Assembly: GCA_963811225.1 (NCBI GenBank)
Contig: CAWEQO010000012.1
Span: 434,001 to 498,000, forward strand
Direction of reading: 5' to 3'
From: CAWEQO01 sp963811225
GTDB taxonomy: Bacteria > Chloroflexota > Anaerolineae > Anaerolineales > Anaerolineaceae
DNA: 64,000 bases
The notes under the pieces were generated by a model. That model was not told where the DNA came from, searched no databases, and worked only from the letters and a program-made list of their open reading frames with translations. Positions 8,524 to 17,536 of this stretch are shown here, one piece after another. Both the position numbers and the translations under genes were made by a program. Each line of letters opens with the position of its first letter. Position 1 is the stretch's first letter.

Positions 8524-11500
8524 TACTTATTTACTCCTATCGTGCCTGACCCTCCATTCGGGAAGTACATGGCACGCTCTACAACAATCGCGATATTCGA
8601 CACGATTCGAGTCGAAAATGCTCGGTCGGGGCCCACTTGCGCGGGATCGTTTGCAAACACCGTCAAACGGCTAAACGGCTGCACCTTGACAACTCGCACA
8701 AGCTGCTCGCCGTTGTCCAGCATGTATTTCAGGGTTACCGTGGCCACCCCGCTTCCGGGGTTCATGAGCAAGATATAGGTCGAAAAACCGCTGCCGGTAA
8801 AGCCTTCGGCCAGATCCCACACCCTCGACCTCACCGTCGCGCCCATGCTGTCATGCCCGGCAGTCGTTCCGTCGCCGTTGGCCCAGTACATGGCGCGCTC
8901 AACCACAATCGAGCGGTTGGAAACGATGCGGGTGGAAAATGCCAAATCCGGCCCCATTCCTTCCGTATCTCTCACATTGATCGTGTAACGGCTGGCGCCG
9001 GGAACGGTAACAACCTGTTTGACCCTGCCGCCGCCCTCGATGTAATAGGTCAGGGTAACTTTTGCTTTGCTCAATCCTGGGTTAAAGATCGAGATAAAGG
9101 TATCGTTGGTTCCACCCGTATACCCCTCCGCCAGGTACCAGTTCAGCTTTGGTGACGTAACACCCATCGTCGCATGCCCATCATTGGCAAAATACATCGT
9201 CCGCTCAACCACGACCGGCCTGTTGGAGATGACCCTGGTCGAGAATACCTTATCAGCCCCCATTTGCTCATCATCATTGGCCCGAATGGTTACCCTGCTG
9301 CGCGCCGCGACCACAACCGACCTTTGGGTACGCGTTCCGTCCGCTTCATAATAATTGATCGAAACCTCCGCATCGATCGAGCCTGGGTTCTGGATGACGA
9401 TGTAGGTTTGGAATCCGCTGCCGGTACTTCCCTCCGCCAGATACCAGTTATTCGACGGCCTGCGTGCCGCGACGGTCGCGTGCCCGCCGGAATTTCCGTC
9501 ACCGTTCGGCCAATACATTGACCGTTCGACAACGACATACTTGCTCGATTCGATTTTTGTCGAGAATGCCGCTCCCACACCCAGCTGAGATGGGTCTTGG
9601 ACCGGTACTGTAAAGCGGGATTTGGGGCCAACCCCGATGTCGCGAATCTCTGTGCCGCCGCCTTCCAGCATATACGTCAGGGTCACGAACGCCCATTTGC
9701 TATTGGGGTTTTCAATCGAAATGTGGGTTGTGAAATCGCTGCCTGTAAAGCCCTCGGCCAAGTACCAGGCCACCGCCGGAGTTACATTCCGGACCTTCCA
9801 AATGAATTCCTTACTGTCGCTGTCGGTCCCATCATTCACGCTGATGGTTACCGTGTATGAACCGGAGGCTGCATAGCTCACTGTACCGGATATGCGGCCT
9901 GTTTGGGGATTGATGCCTAGGCCGATCGGCAGACCGCTCGCCGAAAAGGTTAAAGAATCGTCCGTATCCGGGTCCTTAGCGATAAGCTGCATCGAAACCA
10001 CGTGAGCTTCATAGCTCACCTTATTGGTTGGTCGGACAATCTTCGGCAGCCGGTTAACGTTGGTGACCGAAATCGTGAAGGCCAGGGTGCCCCACAGCGG
10101 CACCTCTCCGTCATCGGTTGCTTTGATCGTCACTTCCGTATCTCCCGCATCCGAATACCCGGGGCTCAGGTCGATCTGGCCGGTGCCATCCAGGTGGTCG
10201 GTAAACGTGGCGAAGCCCGGCAAATCGATGGCTTCCAACACAATCGAATTTCCATCTGGGTCCGTGGCGCTGATCGGGATGCTCAACGTTCCCATTTCAA
10301 GAACGGTTTGCGGGCCCGGATCGGTGAGGATAGGCGCCTGATTGGTATTGGTGACATTAATGGTGAAACTGACGCCGGCGCTGAGGGGCGAGGATGCGCC
10401 GTCGCTGACGGTGATGGTGGCGTCAGGATAACTTCCTGCGTCGAGATACTGCGGTGACAGCGTTAAAGTGGCCGTGCGGTCGCCGTTATTCGTCACAATG
10501 GCAAAGTCCGGTAAATTCGACCCGACGAACGTCAATACATCGTCGCTGTCAGGGTCGCCGGCGGTCAGTTTGATGCTGAGCGTTGTTCCCTCGGCTACAT
10601 TCTGAGTGCCCGGGTTAGCCAGCGTGGGTGCGCGGTTGACGTTGATCACCGTGATCTTGAAGGTCTGGCCGGCGCTCAAGGGCGTCGCGCCATTGTCCGT
10701 CACCGTAACGGTCACATCATAGACCCCGGCGTCCAGGTAATCGGGCGCCAGCATGAACGTCGCGGTCTTGTCGCCGTGATCGATCAAGCTGCCGAAGCCC
10801 GGCAGGCCGGTCTGCGTGAAGGTCAGCGAATCCAACTTATCCGCATCTGCTGCGCTCAGCTCGATCTGTGCGCTGGTCGCCTCATTCATTTCTTTGTCCA
10901 GGATTGCCGCCAAAACCGGCTGGTTGTTTGTGGCGGTCACCGTCCAGTTAAAGTTGATGCTGGTCTGCTTCGCCGGTGTGCCGTTGTCCATGACTGTAAA
11001 GGTGACCGCGAAGGCCGGCTTGGCAGCGGTCCCGTCCGGGATGGTCCCGCTGATCACACCCGTGCCCGTGTTGATGGCTAATCCATCCGGCAGCCCGGTG
11101 GCGCCATAGGTCAGCGTATCGCTGCCATCCGGATCGTTCGCCTCAATCGTCAGGCTGACGGGGATTTCCTCCGGGCTGGTCTGGCTACCCGGGTTGGTAA
11201 CCACCGGCGCTTGATTGACGTTGTTGACTGTAATGCTGATTGTCTTGCTGTTGGTCAGCGCCGGGGCGCTGCCGTCGCTCACCGTCAAGGTGATGCCGTC
11301 ATAGACACCGGAATCTGCATACCCGGGCGCGATATGCAGCGTAGCCGTACCGCTCCCGGTCGATATGACGCTGGCAAATGCCGGCAGGCTTGAACCCTCA
11401 ATGGTGAGGGTATCCTGCGTGTCCGGATCGGTGGCCGTCAGGGGCACATCTACACCCTGACCTTCATCCACGCTTTGATTTCCCGGGGTGTTCATCGTTG

Positions 11501-14500
11501 GCGCCCGGTTCGTGTTCGTCACGCTCAGGTTAAACGTAACGCTGGCGCTCATGGGCGTCGCTGCGTTGTCGATCACCGTGACCGTGATATTCGCATACGT
11601 CGCCGCATCCGCATAACCGGGTGCAAAATGGATCGTCGCCGTGCGGTCGCCATGATCGGTCAGGGCGCCAAAGGCGGGCATATTCGTCACCGAGAACGTC
11701 AGTGCGTCGCCCGCATCCGCGTCCGCAGCAGTCAAGTTCAGGTCCAGGGTGGCATTCTCTGCCAAGGTCTGATCGAGGATGGCCGCCAGCGCCGGAGCAT
11801 TATTCGTGACGCTAACAAACCAATTGAAAGTCGTGCCGGCTTGCAAGGGCGGAGTGCCGCTGTCTGTTACCGTGACGGAAACTGCATACGGCGATAAGGC
11901 AGCTGCCCCGTCCGAGATCGTCCCGCTGATCAGACCGCTGTTCGTGTCGATGCTTAATCCACCCGGTAAACCGGTTGCCAGGTAAGTCAGCGTATCGCCC
12001 GTATCCGGGTCGTTGGCCTGGATTTGCAGGCTTGCCGGTATCTCTTCAGCGTTCGTCGGGTCAACTGGCTTCACAATCGACGGCGTTTGGTTGACATCCG
12101 TCACCGTGATTGTGAAGTTCACCGAAGCGTTAGCGGGTGTCCCGAAACTGTCGGTCACCGTCACAGTTACCGGGTAGGTCCCGGCGCTGGTGTAATCAGG
12201 GGTAATGCTTAATGTTGCCGTGCGATCGAGATGGTCTGTCAGGGACGCAAATAGTGGCAGTCCGGTTTGCGTGAAGGTCAGTGTATCTTCCACATCCGCA
12301 TCGACGCCGGTCAAAAGAACCGAGAGAGTCTTGCCTTCCTCCACCGTTTGGTTTCCTGGGCTCGCCAGGGTTGGAGTTTGATTGGTGCTGCTGATCGTCC
12401 AGTTGACCGTGATACTGTCGCTGAGCTGCGGCGTGCCGTTGTCAGTGACCGTGATGGTCGATCCATACGTTCCCTGAACGCCCGCACCGTTGGCGATGGC
12501 GCCGCTGATCAGGCCGCTGGTCAGGTTGATCGACAATCCCGCCGGAAGCCCGTCTGCCAAATAGCTCAAGTCGTTTCCGTCCGGATCGCTGGCTGCAATT
12601 TGCAAAGAAACCGGCGTTTCTTCCGGATAGCTCTGGCTTCCTGGGTTGGTGATGGTCGGCTTCTGGTTAACGTTGGTGATCGTCCAAGTGAAATTCGCGC
12701 TGGCGGTTAAATGGTCTGTGGTGTTTTCGGTGACTGTCACGGTGACGTTGTAAGGCGATTGGGCGGCAGCCGTATAGGCTACCATGCCGCTGATCACTCC
12801 GGTGCCCGGATCAATAGAGAGGCCGGCCGGCTGGCCTGTCAGGCTGTAGATCATCGCGTCGCCATCCGGGTCTCCACCCGTGATCGTCAGGTTGACCGTA
12901 TCCCCTTCCGGGTTCGTTTTCGAACCAGGATTCGTGATGGTTGGAGCCCGGTTCGTGTTGGTTACCGTCCAAGCAAACGTCGCGCTGGCGGATGCCAACG
13001 CAGCATCCTTTACGGTGACGGTGACCGAGTACGGCGATGCTGATGACGCGCTGTAACTGACCGTGCCGGTAATCTCGCCCGTGGAGTTAATGGATAGGTC
13101 GCCCGGTAAGCCGCTGGCCTCATACGTCAGGGCTTCTCCATCTAAATCGCTGCCGACGATTTGCAGGTTGATGGGCTCGCCCTCCACACTGGTTTGCGCG
13201 CCCGGGTTAGTGACCGTCGGCGTCCGGTTAACGTTGTTGACGGTGAGGTTGAAGTGCTGGCCGGCGCTCCTCAGCGGTGTGCCGTTATCGCTGACTGTGA
13301 TGGTCACATTCGGGTAACTTCCAGCGTCCGTATACATCGGAGCCAGAGTTAGCGTTGCAGTCTTGTCGCCGTGATCGGCAAGCGTTACAAAGCTGGGATT
13401 ATTTGAAACGCTAAAAGTCAGGGTGTCGCCGGCGTCTGCGTCCGTCGCAGTGAGATCAATGGTGGTCGTTGTGCCTTCATTGATACTCTGATCGAGGATG
13501 GTCGGCAGCGCCGGTGCGCTGTTGGCAGCCACGGCCCAATCGAAGGACACACTGCTTTGGGTGGGCGCCGGCGTCCCGTTATCGGTCGCCGTGATGATCA
13601 CAGCGTATGGCGCAGCCGAAGCCGCCCCTATCTGGATCGTTCCGGTAATCTCGCCGCTGTTTGGGTTGAGGGCCAGGCCAGGCGGCAGGTTCACCGGGCT
13701 AAAAGTCAGGCCGTCCCCATCCGGATCGATCGCCTGGATGGTCATGGCGACCGTGTCGCCTTCCATGTTCGATTGATTTTCCACGCTGGTCATCGACGGC
13801 TGCCGGTTTTTATTCAGCACCGTCCAATCGAAAGTTTGCTCACCCGACTCGGGTGGATCACCGTTGTCTAGAACAGTCACAGTGACGTTATAAGGCGTGT
13901 CTTTGGCCGCATCGTAAGTGAGCGTGCCGGAAATTCTCCCGGTGTTCGGGTCGATTGAGATTCCGGGCGGCAGGTCCTGCGCTGAAAAGGTATAAGATTG
14001 GCCGGTGTCCAGATCGGTGAATGTGACGTCGAAGCCGACCGTATCATTCTCGGTATCGCTGCGGACTGGAATGGGGTCGACCACCGGTGGAGCGTAAGCA
14101 ATCGGGTCAGAGAGCGCCGGTACTTGCAAGGCAGAAGATGCTGCTTGCGCATCCAACTGGGGCATGCCGGCGCTGTAATGGAACGTCTCGCCCGGCTGGT
14201 ACACCCCAGGCGCAGTGCGCCGCATCCAGGTCACGGTCACATCCTCATTCACCACGTCCACGAGCACGTAACCGTAGTTGGCCTCGTCGAAAACTGCCTG
14301 CGGCTCCCAGACAGCGTTCTTGCCATCATAGACGCCATCCATCACCAGATCCGCACCCCCTGTGCCAACAATGAACTGGTGCAGGTCGTTGCGATCGTCT
14401 CCATCGCCATCGTCGATGCGAGCGTGCGCATACAGTGGATCGTACCCGGCGAAGTATGCTCGCCCACCTTCTGCAGACAGGCTGCGCCAAAAAACATTCC

Positions 14501-15122
14501 GGGCCTGGGCTGCATCGTCCATCACATCCGCATTCTGGAATTTAAAGGCCGGCTCGTGCCCGAACACAAACACGTGCTCCCGGCGGTTGGCCTGGAATTG
14601 TGCGTCCAACCAATCCTGATTGATGGCATGCGGGCTAACAAACTGGTCGAGCCCGACGATGAATACGTTCTTTCGCTGAAAGGAATAGCTGAGGTTTTTC
14701 TCGCCACTTGGACCGTTCGTCGGCAAGGCATAATCCCCGGTGAAAACAGCATCCCAGTCAGCCTGGCCGGCGGCTTCGTGGCTGCCGCGCACCGGGTAAA
14801 CGCCAATCCCGGCATCATACAACGGCTGGACCGCGTCTCTCCAGGCGATCAACTGCGCCTGGAGCTCTGTCTCGTCGCTCGATCCTGTCACCAGGTTACC
14901 CGTGATGAGCAGAAAATCAGCTTCCTTGTCATGCGCCGCCTGGACGATCTCGCCCAGGATCTCGGCATCGATGCCTTCATCACCACCGTAGGTGTCGCCG
15001 GTAACGATGAACCGGACGTGTGTGTCGGCAGCAGATGCGGCAGGTGGAATGGCGCCATTGAAGATAAATGCAAACAAAACCATCACTCGAATGGCTGACG
15101 TAAGAGACCCTCTTAGGTTCAT
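8523..15122 (-). CDS. Giant secreted protein: degenerate metallophosphoesterase, 15 cadherin-like/He_PIG domains, 4 WYLAEG repeats
   Basis: About 2199 aa. ATG 15122 (gagggag upstream) is preferred to a TTG at 15143. A signal peptide ends near PPAASA. Residues about 35-310 resemble a calcineurin-like phosphoesterase, but key ligands have changed: GDTYG for GDxHG, GNLV for GDxxD, GSHE for GNHE; FGHEP remains, so activity is doubtful. Fifteen beta-sandwich repeats of 80-100 aa follow, each opening with a form of N-x-N-R/Q-A/T-P-T. Eight are of He_PIG type (PxGLxI...TGxISGT) and seven of a second type (LTDHGDRTATL...). From about residue 1784 there are four repeats of roughly 105 aa starting WYLAEG or WDLAEG and ending VVERxMY. 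No sortase signal or C-terminal membrane anchor is visible. It heads the surface operon and is probably an adhesin or surface-layer-type protein. Confidence 0.85.
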   Translation of the reverse strand: MNLRGSLTSAIRVMVLFAFIFNGAIPPAASAADTHVRFIVTGDTYGGDEGIDAEILGEIVQAAHDKEADFLLITGNLVTGSSDETELQAQLIAWRDAVQPLYDAGIGVYPVRGSHEAAGQADWDAVFTGDYALPTNGPSGEKNLSYSFQRKNVFIVGLDQFVSPHAINQDWLDAQFQANRREHVFVFGHEPAFKFQNADVMDDAAQARNVFWRSLSAEGGRAYFAGYDPLYAHARIDDGDGDDRNDLHQFIVGTGGADLVMDGVYDGKNAVWEPQAVFDEANYGYVLVDVVNEDVTVTWMRRTAPGVYQPGETFHYSAGMPQLDAQAASSALQVPALSDPIAYAPPVVDPIPVRSDTENDTVGFDVTFTDLDTGQSYTFSAQDLPPGISIDPNTGRISGTLTYDAAKDTPYNVTVTVLDNGDPPESGEQTFDWTVLNKNRQPSMTSVENQSNMEGDTVAMTIQAIDPDGDGLTFSPVNLPPGLALNPNSGEITGTIQIGAASAAPYAVIITATDNGTPAPTQSSVSFDWAVAANSAPALPTILDQSINEGTTTTIDLTATDADAGDTLTFSVSNNPSFVTLADHGDKTATLTLAPMYTDAGSYPNVTITVSDNGTPLRSAGQHFNLTVNNVNRTPTVTNPGAQTSVEGEPINLQIVGSDLDGEALTYEASGLPGDLSINSTGEITGTVSYSASSASPYSVTVTVKDAALASASATFAWTVTNTNRAPTITNPGSKTNPEGDTVNLTITGGDPDGDAMIYSLTGQPAGLSIDPGTGVISGMVAYTAAAQSPYNVTVTVTENTTDHLTASANFTWTITNVNQKPTITNPGSQSYPEETPVSLQIAASDPDGNDLSYLADGLPAGLSINLTSGLISGAIANGAGVQGTYGSTITVTDNGTPQLSDSITVNWTISSTNQTPTLASPGNQTVEEGKTLSVLLTGVDADVEDTLTFTQTGLPLFASLTDHLDRTATLSITPDYTSAGTYPVTVTVTDSFGTPANASVNFTITVTDVNQTPSIVKPVDPTNAEEIPASLQIQANDPDTGDTLTYLATGLPGGLSIDTNSGLISGTISDGAAALSPYAVSVTVTDSGTPPLQAGTTFNWFVSVTNNAPALAAILDQTLAENATLDLNLTAADADAGDALTFSVTNMPAFGALTDHGDRTATIHFAPGYADAATYANITVTVIDNAATPMSASVTFNLSVTNTNRAPTMNTPGNQSVDEGQGVDVPLTATDPDTQDTLTIEGSSLPAFASVISTGSGTATLHIAPGYADSGVYDGITLTVSDGSAPALTNSKTISITVNNVNQAPVVTNPGSQTSPEEIPVSLTIEANDPDGSDTLTYGATGLPDGLAINTGTGVISGTIPDGTAAKPAFAVTFTVMDNGTPAKQTSINFNWTVTATNNQPVLAAILDKEMNEATSAQIELSAADADKLDSLTFTQTGLPGFGSLIDHGDKTATFMLAPDYLDAGVYDVTVTVTDNGATPLSAGQTFKITVINVNRAPTLANPGTQNVAEGTTLSIKLTAGDPDSDDVLTFVGSNLPDFAIVTNNGDRTATLTLSPQYLDAGSYPDATITVSDGASSPLSAGVSFTINVTNTNQAPILTDPGPQTVLEMGTLSIPISATDPDGNSIVLEAIDLPGFATFTDHLDGTGQIDLSPGYSDAGDTEVTIKATDDGEVPLWGTLAFTISVTNVNRLPKIVRPTNKVSYEAHVVSMQLIAKDPDTDDSLTFSASGLPIGLGINPQTGRISGTVSYAASGSYTVTISVNDGTDSDSKEFIWKVRNVTPAVAWYLAEGFTGSDFTTHISIENPNSKWAFVTLTYMLEGGGTEIRDIGVGPKSRFTVPVQDPSQLGVGAAFSTKIESSKYVVVERSMYWPNGDGNSGGHATVAARRPSNNWYLAEGSTGSGFQTYIVIQNPGSIDAEVSINYYEADGTRTQRSVVVAARSRVTIRANDDEQMGADKVFSTRVISNRPVVVERTMYFANDGHATMGVTSPKLNWYLAEGYTGGTNDTFISIFNPGLSKAKVTLTYYIEGGGRVKQVVTVPGASRYTINVRDTEGMGPDLAFSTRIVSNRSIVVERAMYWANGDGTTAGHDSMGATVRSRVWDLAEGFTGSGFSTYILLMNPGSGVATVTLKYMLDNGEQLVRVVKVQPFSRLTVFANDPAQVGPDRAFSTRIVSNIAIVVERAMYFPNGGSGTIGVNK

Positions 15123-15340
15123 CCTCGACTCCCTCTTTGACAAACCGGAACTCTATTTGTAACCTGACGTGTTTGAGGGCTTCAGCGTTCTTAAATATCC
15201 CCCTTAACCCGATACAGAACCCAGCGCGCGACCGGGTTCGCTGCTCGCTCCACGAAGACCTTTCAGGCACAAGCCAGGCAAGCGGCCGGTTTCAAGCCTT
15301 CGCATCACTGCATCCAACGCGAAACAAATCTATTTACTTC

Positions 15341-15360
15341 GTTCGCTTTGCTAAGCGAAC
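15341..15360. promoter_or_regulatory. 20-bp palindrome in the leader of the surface operon
   Basis: Perfect 8-bp arms GTTCGCTT and AAGCGAAC flank a 4-base centre, 28-47 bases after the predicted transcription start. It could be an operator or an RNA hairpin. Confidence 0.55.
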
Positions 15361-15394
15361 CTGTTTCGGAATTACTGGCGTTACTGCTATCAAC

Positions 15395-15423
15395 ATTATA
15401 GTGACTCAGTTAGCGCATGTCAA
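15395..15423 (-). promoter_or_regulatory. Consensus sigma-70 promoter of the surface operon
   Basis: Read on the minus strand: TTGACA (15423-15418), 17 bases, TATAAT (15400-15395). Both hexamers are perfect. The predicted start near 15388 leaves a leader of about 265 nt before the giant gene. Confidence 0.8.
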
Positions 15424-15666
15424 CAGATTTCTAACCAGGGCGCAGGCACAAACGATTCCCTGCACAAAATCCATGTGGGGCTTCCTCATTAAGCGCCCCG
15501 GACAGACCTCTCCTGCACACCCTGCCGATACCAAAAGAATATATCCCAACCTGTATCCCCGGTCTATATCTCGATCTATAAACGCCGCTTCAATTCCATG
15601 ATATTTTGTGAATTGGACTCCTTTTAATGGTATTCACCCTTAAGATCCGTCCTTGGGGGAAAGAAA

Positions 15667-16722
15667 GTGCGAAAGGACAGAGAATTAATGACCGGTAGAA
15701 AAAGTGAGATGACCTCGGGCCAGAGGTCTCGGGCTAAGTTCCCGCTAATAAAAGTGCTGGCCCGCTTGCTCCTCGTGGTCACTGTGTTGTCACTCTCGAC
15801 AGGCGGAGTATTTTTGTATCAAGAGCACAACCGCACCATTCGACAGCTTCAAGACCAGTTGTATCAGATCAATCGACAAAGCAGCGAGGCAAAAAGCAAG
15901 TACGATGGTCTGCTCGATGCCTACACCCAACTGCAGCAAGAGCATCAAAACTTGGAAGATCAGTATAACGCCTTAAAAAACAACCTTGACACATCCCAAG
16001 TGGAAAGCACGCAGTTGTCCTCGAGCATCAACCGCCTCAAAACCGACTATCAAGGTCTCAACAGCCAGTTCTCGAGCCTTCAAAGCAGCTCCGTCTCCGC
16101 TCCTTATGTATCCATCTCCGGCCGGAATATCTACGTCGCCTTCCGAAAACTAGATAAATCGCTGGTGCAGTGGGTGATCCCCTTCAGCAACCTGGAGACC
16201 GAGATGAAGCGGGCCGATCAAACCCGGACGGGCCTGTTCGGTTTGGGTATGCCGACCATCATCCTGAAAGAAGGTGGCGGGAAAGAGCTGCTGGTGGCCG
16301 ATTTCCGGGCCTTCATGGACACGGACACCTTCCGCCGAGTGATGACCAGCATGTATGAGCAGTCCGCCTCCGATGATGCCTTTATCCAGGAAGCCTGGCA
16401 CATTGTGGGACAATTCATTCAGTACCAGCGCGAGAAGGATGAGGTGCCGCGCTTCCCCATGGAAACCCTGGTCGGCGGCGCGGGCGACTGCGAGGACATG
16501 GCCATCCTGTTCGCCAGCCTGATCGAATCCGCCCCGGTGGATTGGAAGGTCAGCTTCGTCTACCTGAACAGCAAAAGCCCCCTCGACACACTGAGCACCT
16601 CCGATCATGTCATCGTCTACATCGACACAGGCGTCAAAAAGCACTACATCGAAACCACCAGCCTGTCCACAATGGAACCCTACCCGAATGGCGTCGCCGG
16701 ATGGTACCTGCCTGTGGAGTAA
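15667..16722 (+). CDS. Membrane-anchored coiled-coil protein with transglutaminase-like domain
   Basis: A 351-aa protein: a short basic cytoplasmic tail, one transmembrane segment (about residues 27-50, LARLLLVVTVLSL), an extracellular coiled coil rich in Gln/Leu (about 55-140), and a transglutaminase/protease-like domain. The catalytic triad is suggested by GDCEDMAIL (Cys near residue 276), DHVIVYIDTG (His) and an acidic residue in YIETTSL. Such domains act as cysteine proteases or cross-linkers at the cell surface. The annotated start is GTG 15667; ATG 15688 in frame is an alternative. It is divergent from the giant surface protein operon, which could be a substrate or partner, but that is speculation. 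Confidence 0.75.
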   Translation: MRKDRELMTGRKSEMTSGQRSRAKFPLIKVLARLLLVVTVLSLSTGGVFLYQEHNRTIRQLQDQLYQINRQSSEAKSKYDGLLDAYTQLQQEHQNLEDQYNALKNNLDTSQVESTQLSSSINRLKTDYQGLNSQFSSLQSSSVSAPYVSISGRNIYVAFRKLDKSLVQWVIPFSNLETEMKRADQTRTGLFGLGMPTIILKEGGGKELLVADFRAFMDTDTFRRVMTSMYEQSASDDAFIQEAWHIVGQFIQYQREKDEVPRFPMETLVGGAGDCEDMAILFASLIESAPVDWKVSFVYLNSKSPLDTLSTSDHVIVYIDTGVKKHYIETTSLSTMEPYPNGVAGWYLPVE

Positions 16723-16744
16723 ACACATTCAGCAGCCCTGATTG

Positions 16745-16783
16745 GACCTCACCCCCCTGCCAAAAAAGCCGGGGGGTGAGGTC
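16745..16783. terminator. Strong hairpin after the transglutaminase-like gene
   Basis: GACCTCACCCCCC pairs with GGGGGGTGAGGTC around an A-rich loop. No U-tract follows, so this is a probable but atypical terminator. Confidence 0.5.
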
Positions 16784-16824
16784 TGGTTAGGGAAATCCCT
16801 ACCATCCGTGAGGATTTTCCCCCC

Positions 16825-16884
16825 TTGATCTCTTCCGCAAAGAGGGCTATCCTTACTTATAGAACTAAAGTTCTATCAGTAAGG
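16825..16884 (+). promoter_or_regulatory. Promoter with overlapping 34-bp inverted repeat (candidate operator)
   Basis: TTGATC (16825-16830), 17 bases, TATCCT (16848-16853). An inverted repeat at 16851-16884 (15-bp arms, one mismatch, loop taaa) covers the -10 end, the predicted start and the start of the Shine-Dalgarno aaggagg (16881-16887). This is the position expected for a repressor site. Confidence 0.6.
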
Positions 16885-16892
16885 AGGTTATT

Positions 16893-17330
16893 GTGAGCAA
16901 CCCAGATCGAACACGCACGAACAGGAACGACAATGATCGCAGCAAACTGCGAGATTCGCAGATGATGGCTCGCTTAATGGATGCGCTGGACCAGGGGGAG
17001 GATATCGGCCATTATGGCAGGCTGGTCTTCGTCATGGTCGCCCGCTTCTTTATATCCGAAGACAAAATGGTCGAGCTGCTGCACGATCAACCGGACTTTG
17101 ACGAAAAAGATGCTCGCGCCCTGGTATTACAGGTGAAAGAGCACGACTACAATCCGCCGCAGCGTGAGGTCATTTTAGAATGGCAGGAAAATCAGGATTA
17201 CAAAATCTGCACGCATCCGGAAGACCCACAGGCATGTAACGTATACCGCGAGCTTCAATTCCCGGACGGTATCTACGATCAAATCGGTGACTTCTGGGAA
17301 GAAAAAGTCGAAGCGGAAGAAGAAGATTAA
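16893..17330 (+). CDS. Conserved-looking small acidic protein of unknown function
   Basis: A 145-aa soluble protein that I do not recognise. The GTG start is supported by a perfect aaggagg six bases upstream. The N-terminal 25 residues are polar and probably disordered. The middle is helical (MARLMDALDQGEDIGHYGRL). A C-terminal segment has KICTHPEDPQACNVYREL, with two Cys and a His that might bind metal, and the tail is strongly acidic (EEKVEAEEED). It has its own promoter with a long palindrome and is closed by a strong terminator, so it is a regulated monocistronic gene. Nothing nearby reveals a role. Confidence 0.7.
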   Translation: MSNPDRTRTNRNDNDRSKLRDSQMMARLMDALDQGEDIGHYGRLVFVMVARFFISEDKMVELLHDQPDFDEKDARALVLQVKEHDYNPPQREVILEWQENQDYKICTHPEDPQACNVYRELQFPDGIYDQIGDFWEEKVEAEEED

Positions 17331-17339
17331 TTAAGACTT

Positions 17340-17397
17340 GGGAGAACACAAGAAGAGAGTCGCCAAAACAGTGACGGCTCTCTTTTTGTGTTCTCCC
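17340..17397. terminator. Long hairpin terminator
   Basis: The arms gggagaacacaa...gagagtcgcc and ggctctctttttgtgttctccc pair over about 22 bp, with a U-tract inside the right arm. It closes the 16893 gene. Confidence 0.75.
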
Positions 17398-17449
17398 ACG
17401 TCCGCTTTTTTCAGGACGGATGTCACCTCAATCGAGGAATAAGGTGCGA

Positions 17450-17478
17450 TTGACACCTTCAGTTCGATCCGTTACGCT
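17450..17478 (+). promoter_or_regulatory. Probable rubrerythrin promoter
   Basis: A perfect TTGACA (17450-17455), 17-base spacing, then a weak -10, TACGCT (17473-17478), about 58 bases before the rubrerythrin ATG. Confidence 0.5.
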
Positions 17479-17536
17479 ATGCACAGAAAAGAGCAAAGAA
17501 GTCAAGGGGATCATTCCTATTAATGGAGGTCATTAA

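Larger units (their letters stand above)
15123..15666. other. Divergent intergenic region / long leader of the surface operon
   Basis: No gene was accepted here. The minus strand carries a consensus promoter at 15395-15423, followed by a leader of about 265 nt to the ATG at 15122. The leader has hairpins at 15341-15360 and 15217-15239 (gaaccc/gggttc). The plus-strand part upstream of 15667 shows no strong promoter. Confidence 0.6.

Noticed and set aside
13998..15098. A 366-aa plus-strand ORF inside the giant gene
   Set aside because: Antisense shadow of the phosphoesterase-like region; Arg/His/Val-rich with no family motifs.
8523..15122. Repeats in the giant gene considered as a CRISPR or satellite array
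   Set aside because: The DNA repeats are long (240-330 bp), diverged and in frame; they reflect protein domains.
15137..15601. A 154-aa plus-strand ORF in the leader of the surface operon
   Set aside because: It has no domain and poor composition, covers the consensus minus-strand promoter, and has no ribosome site.
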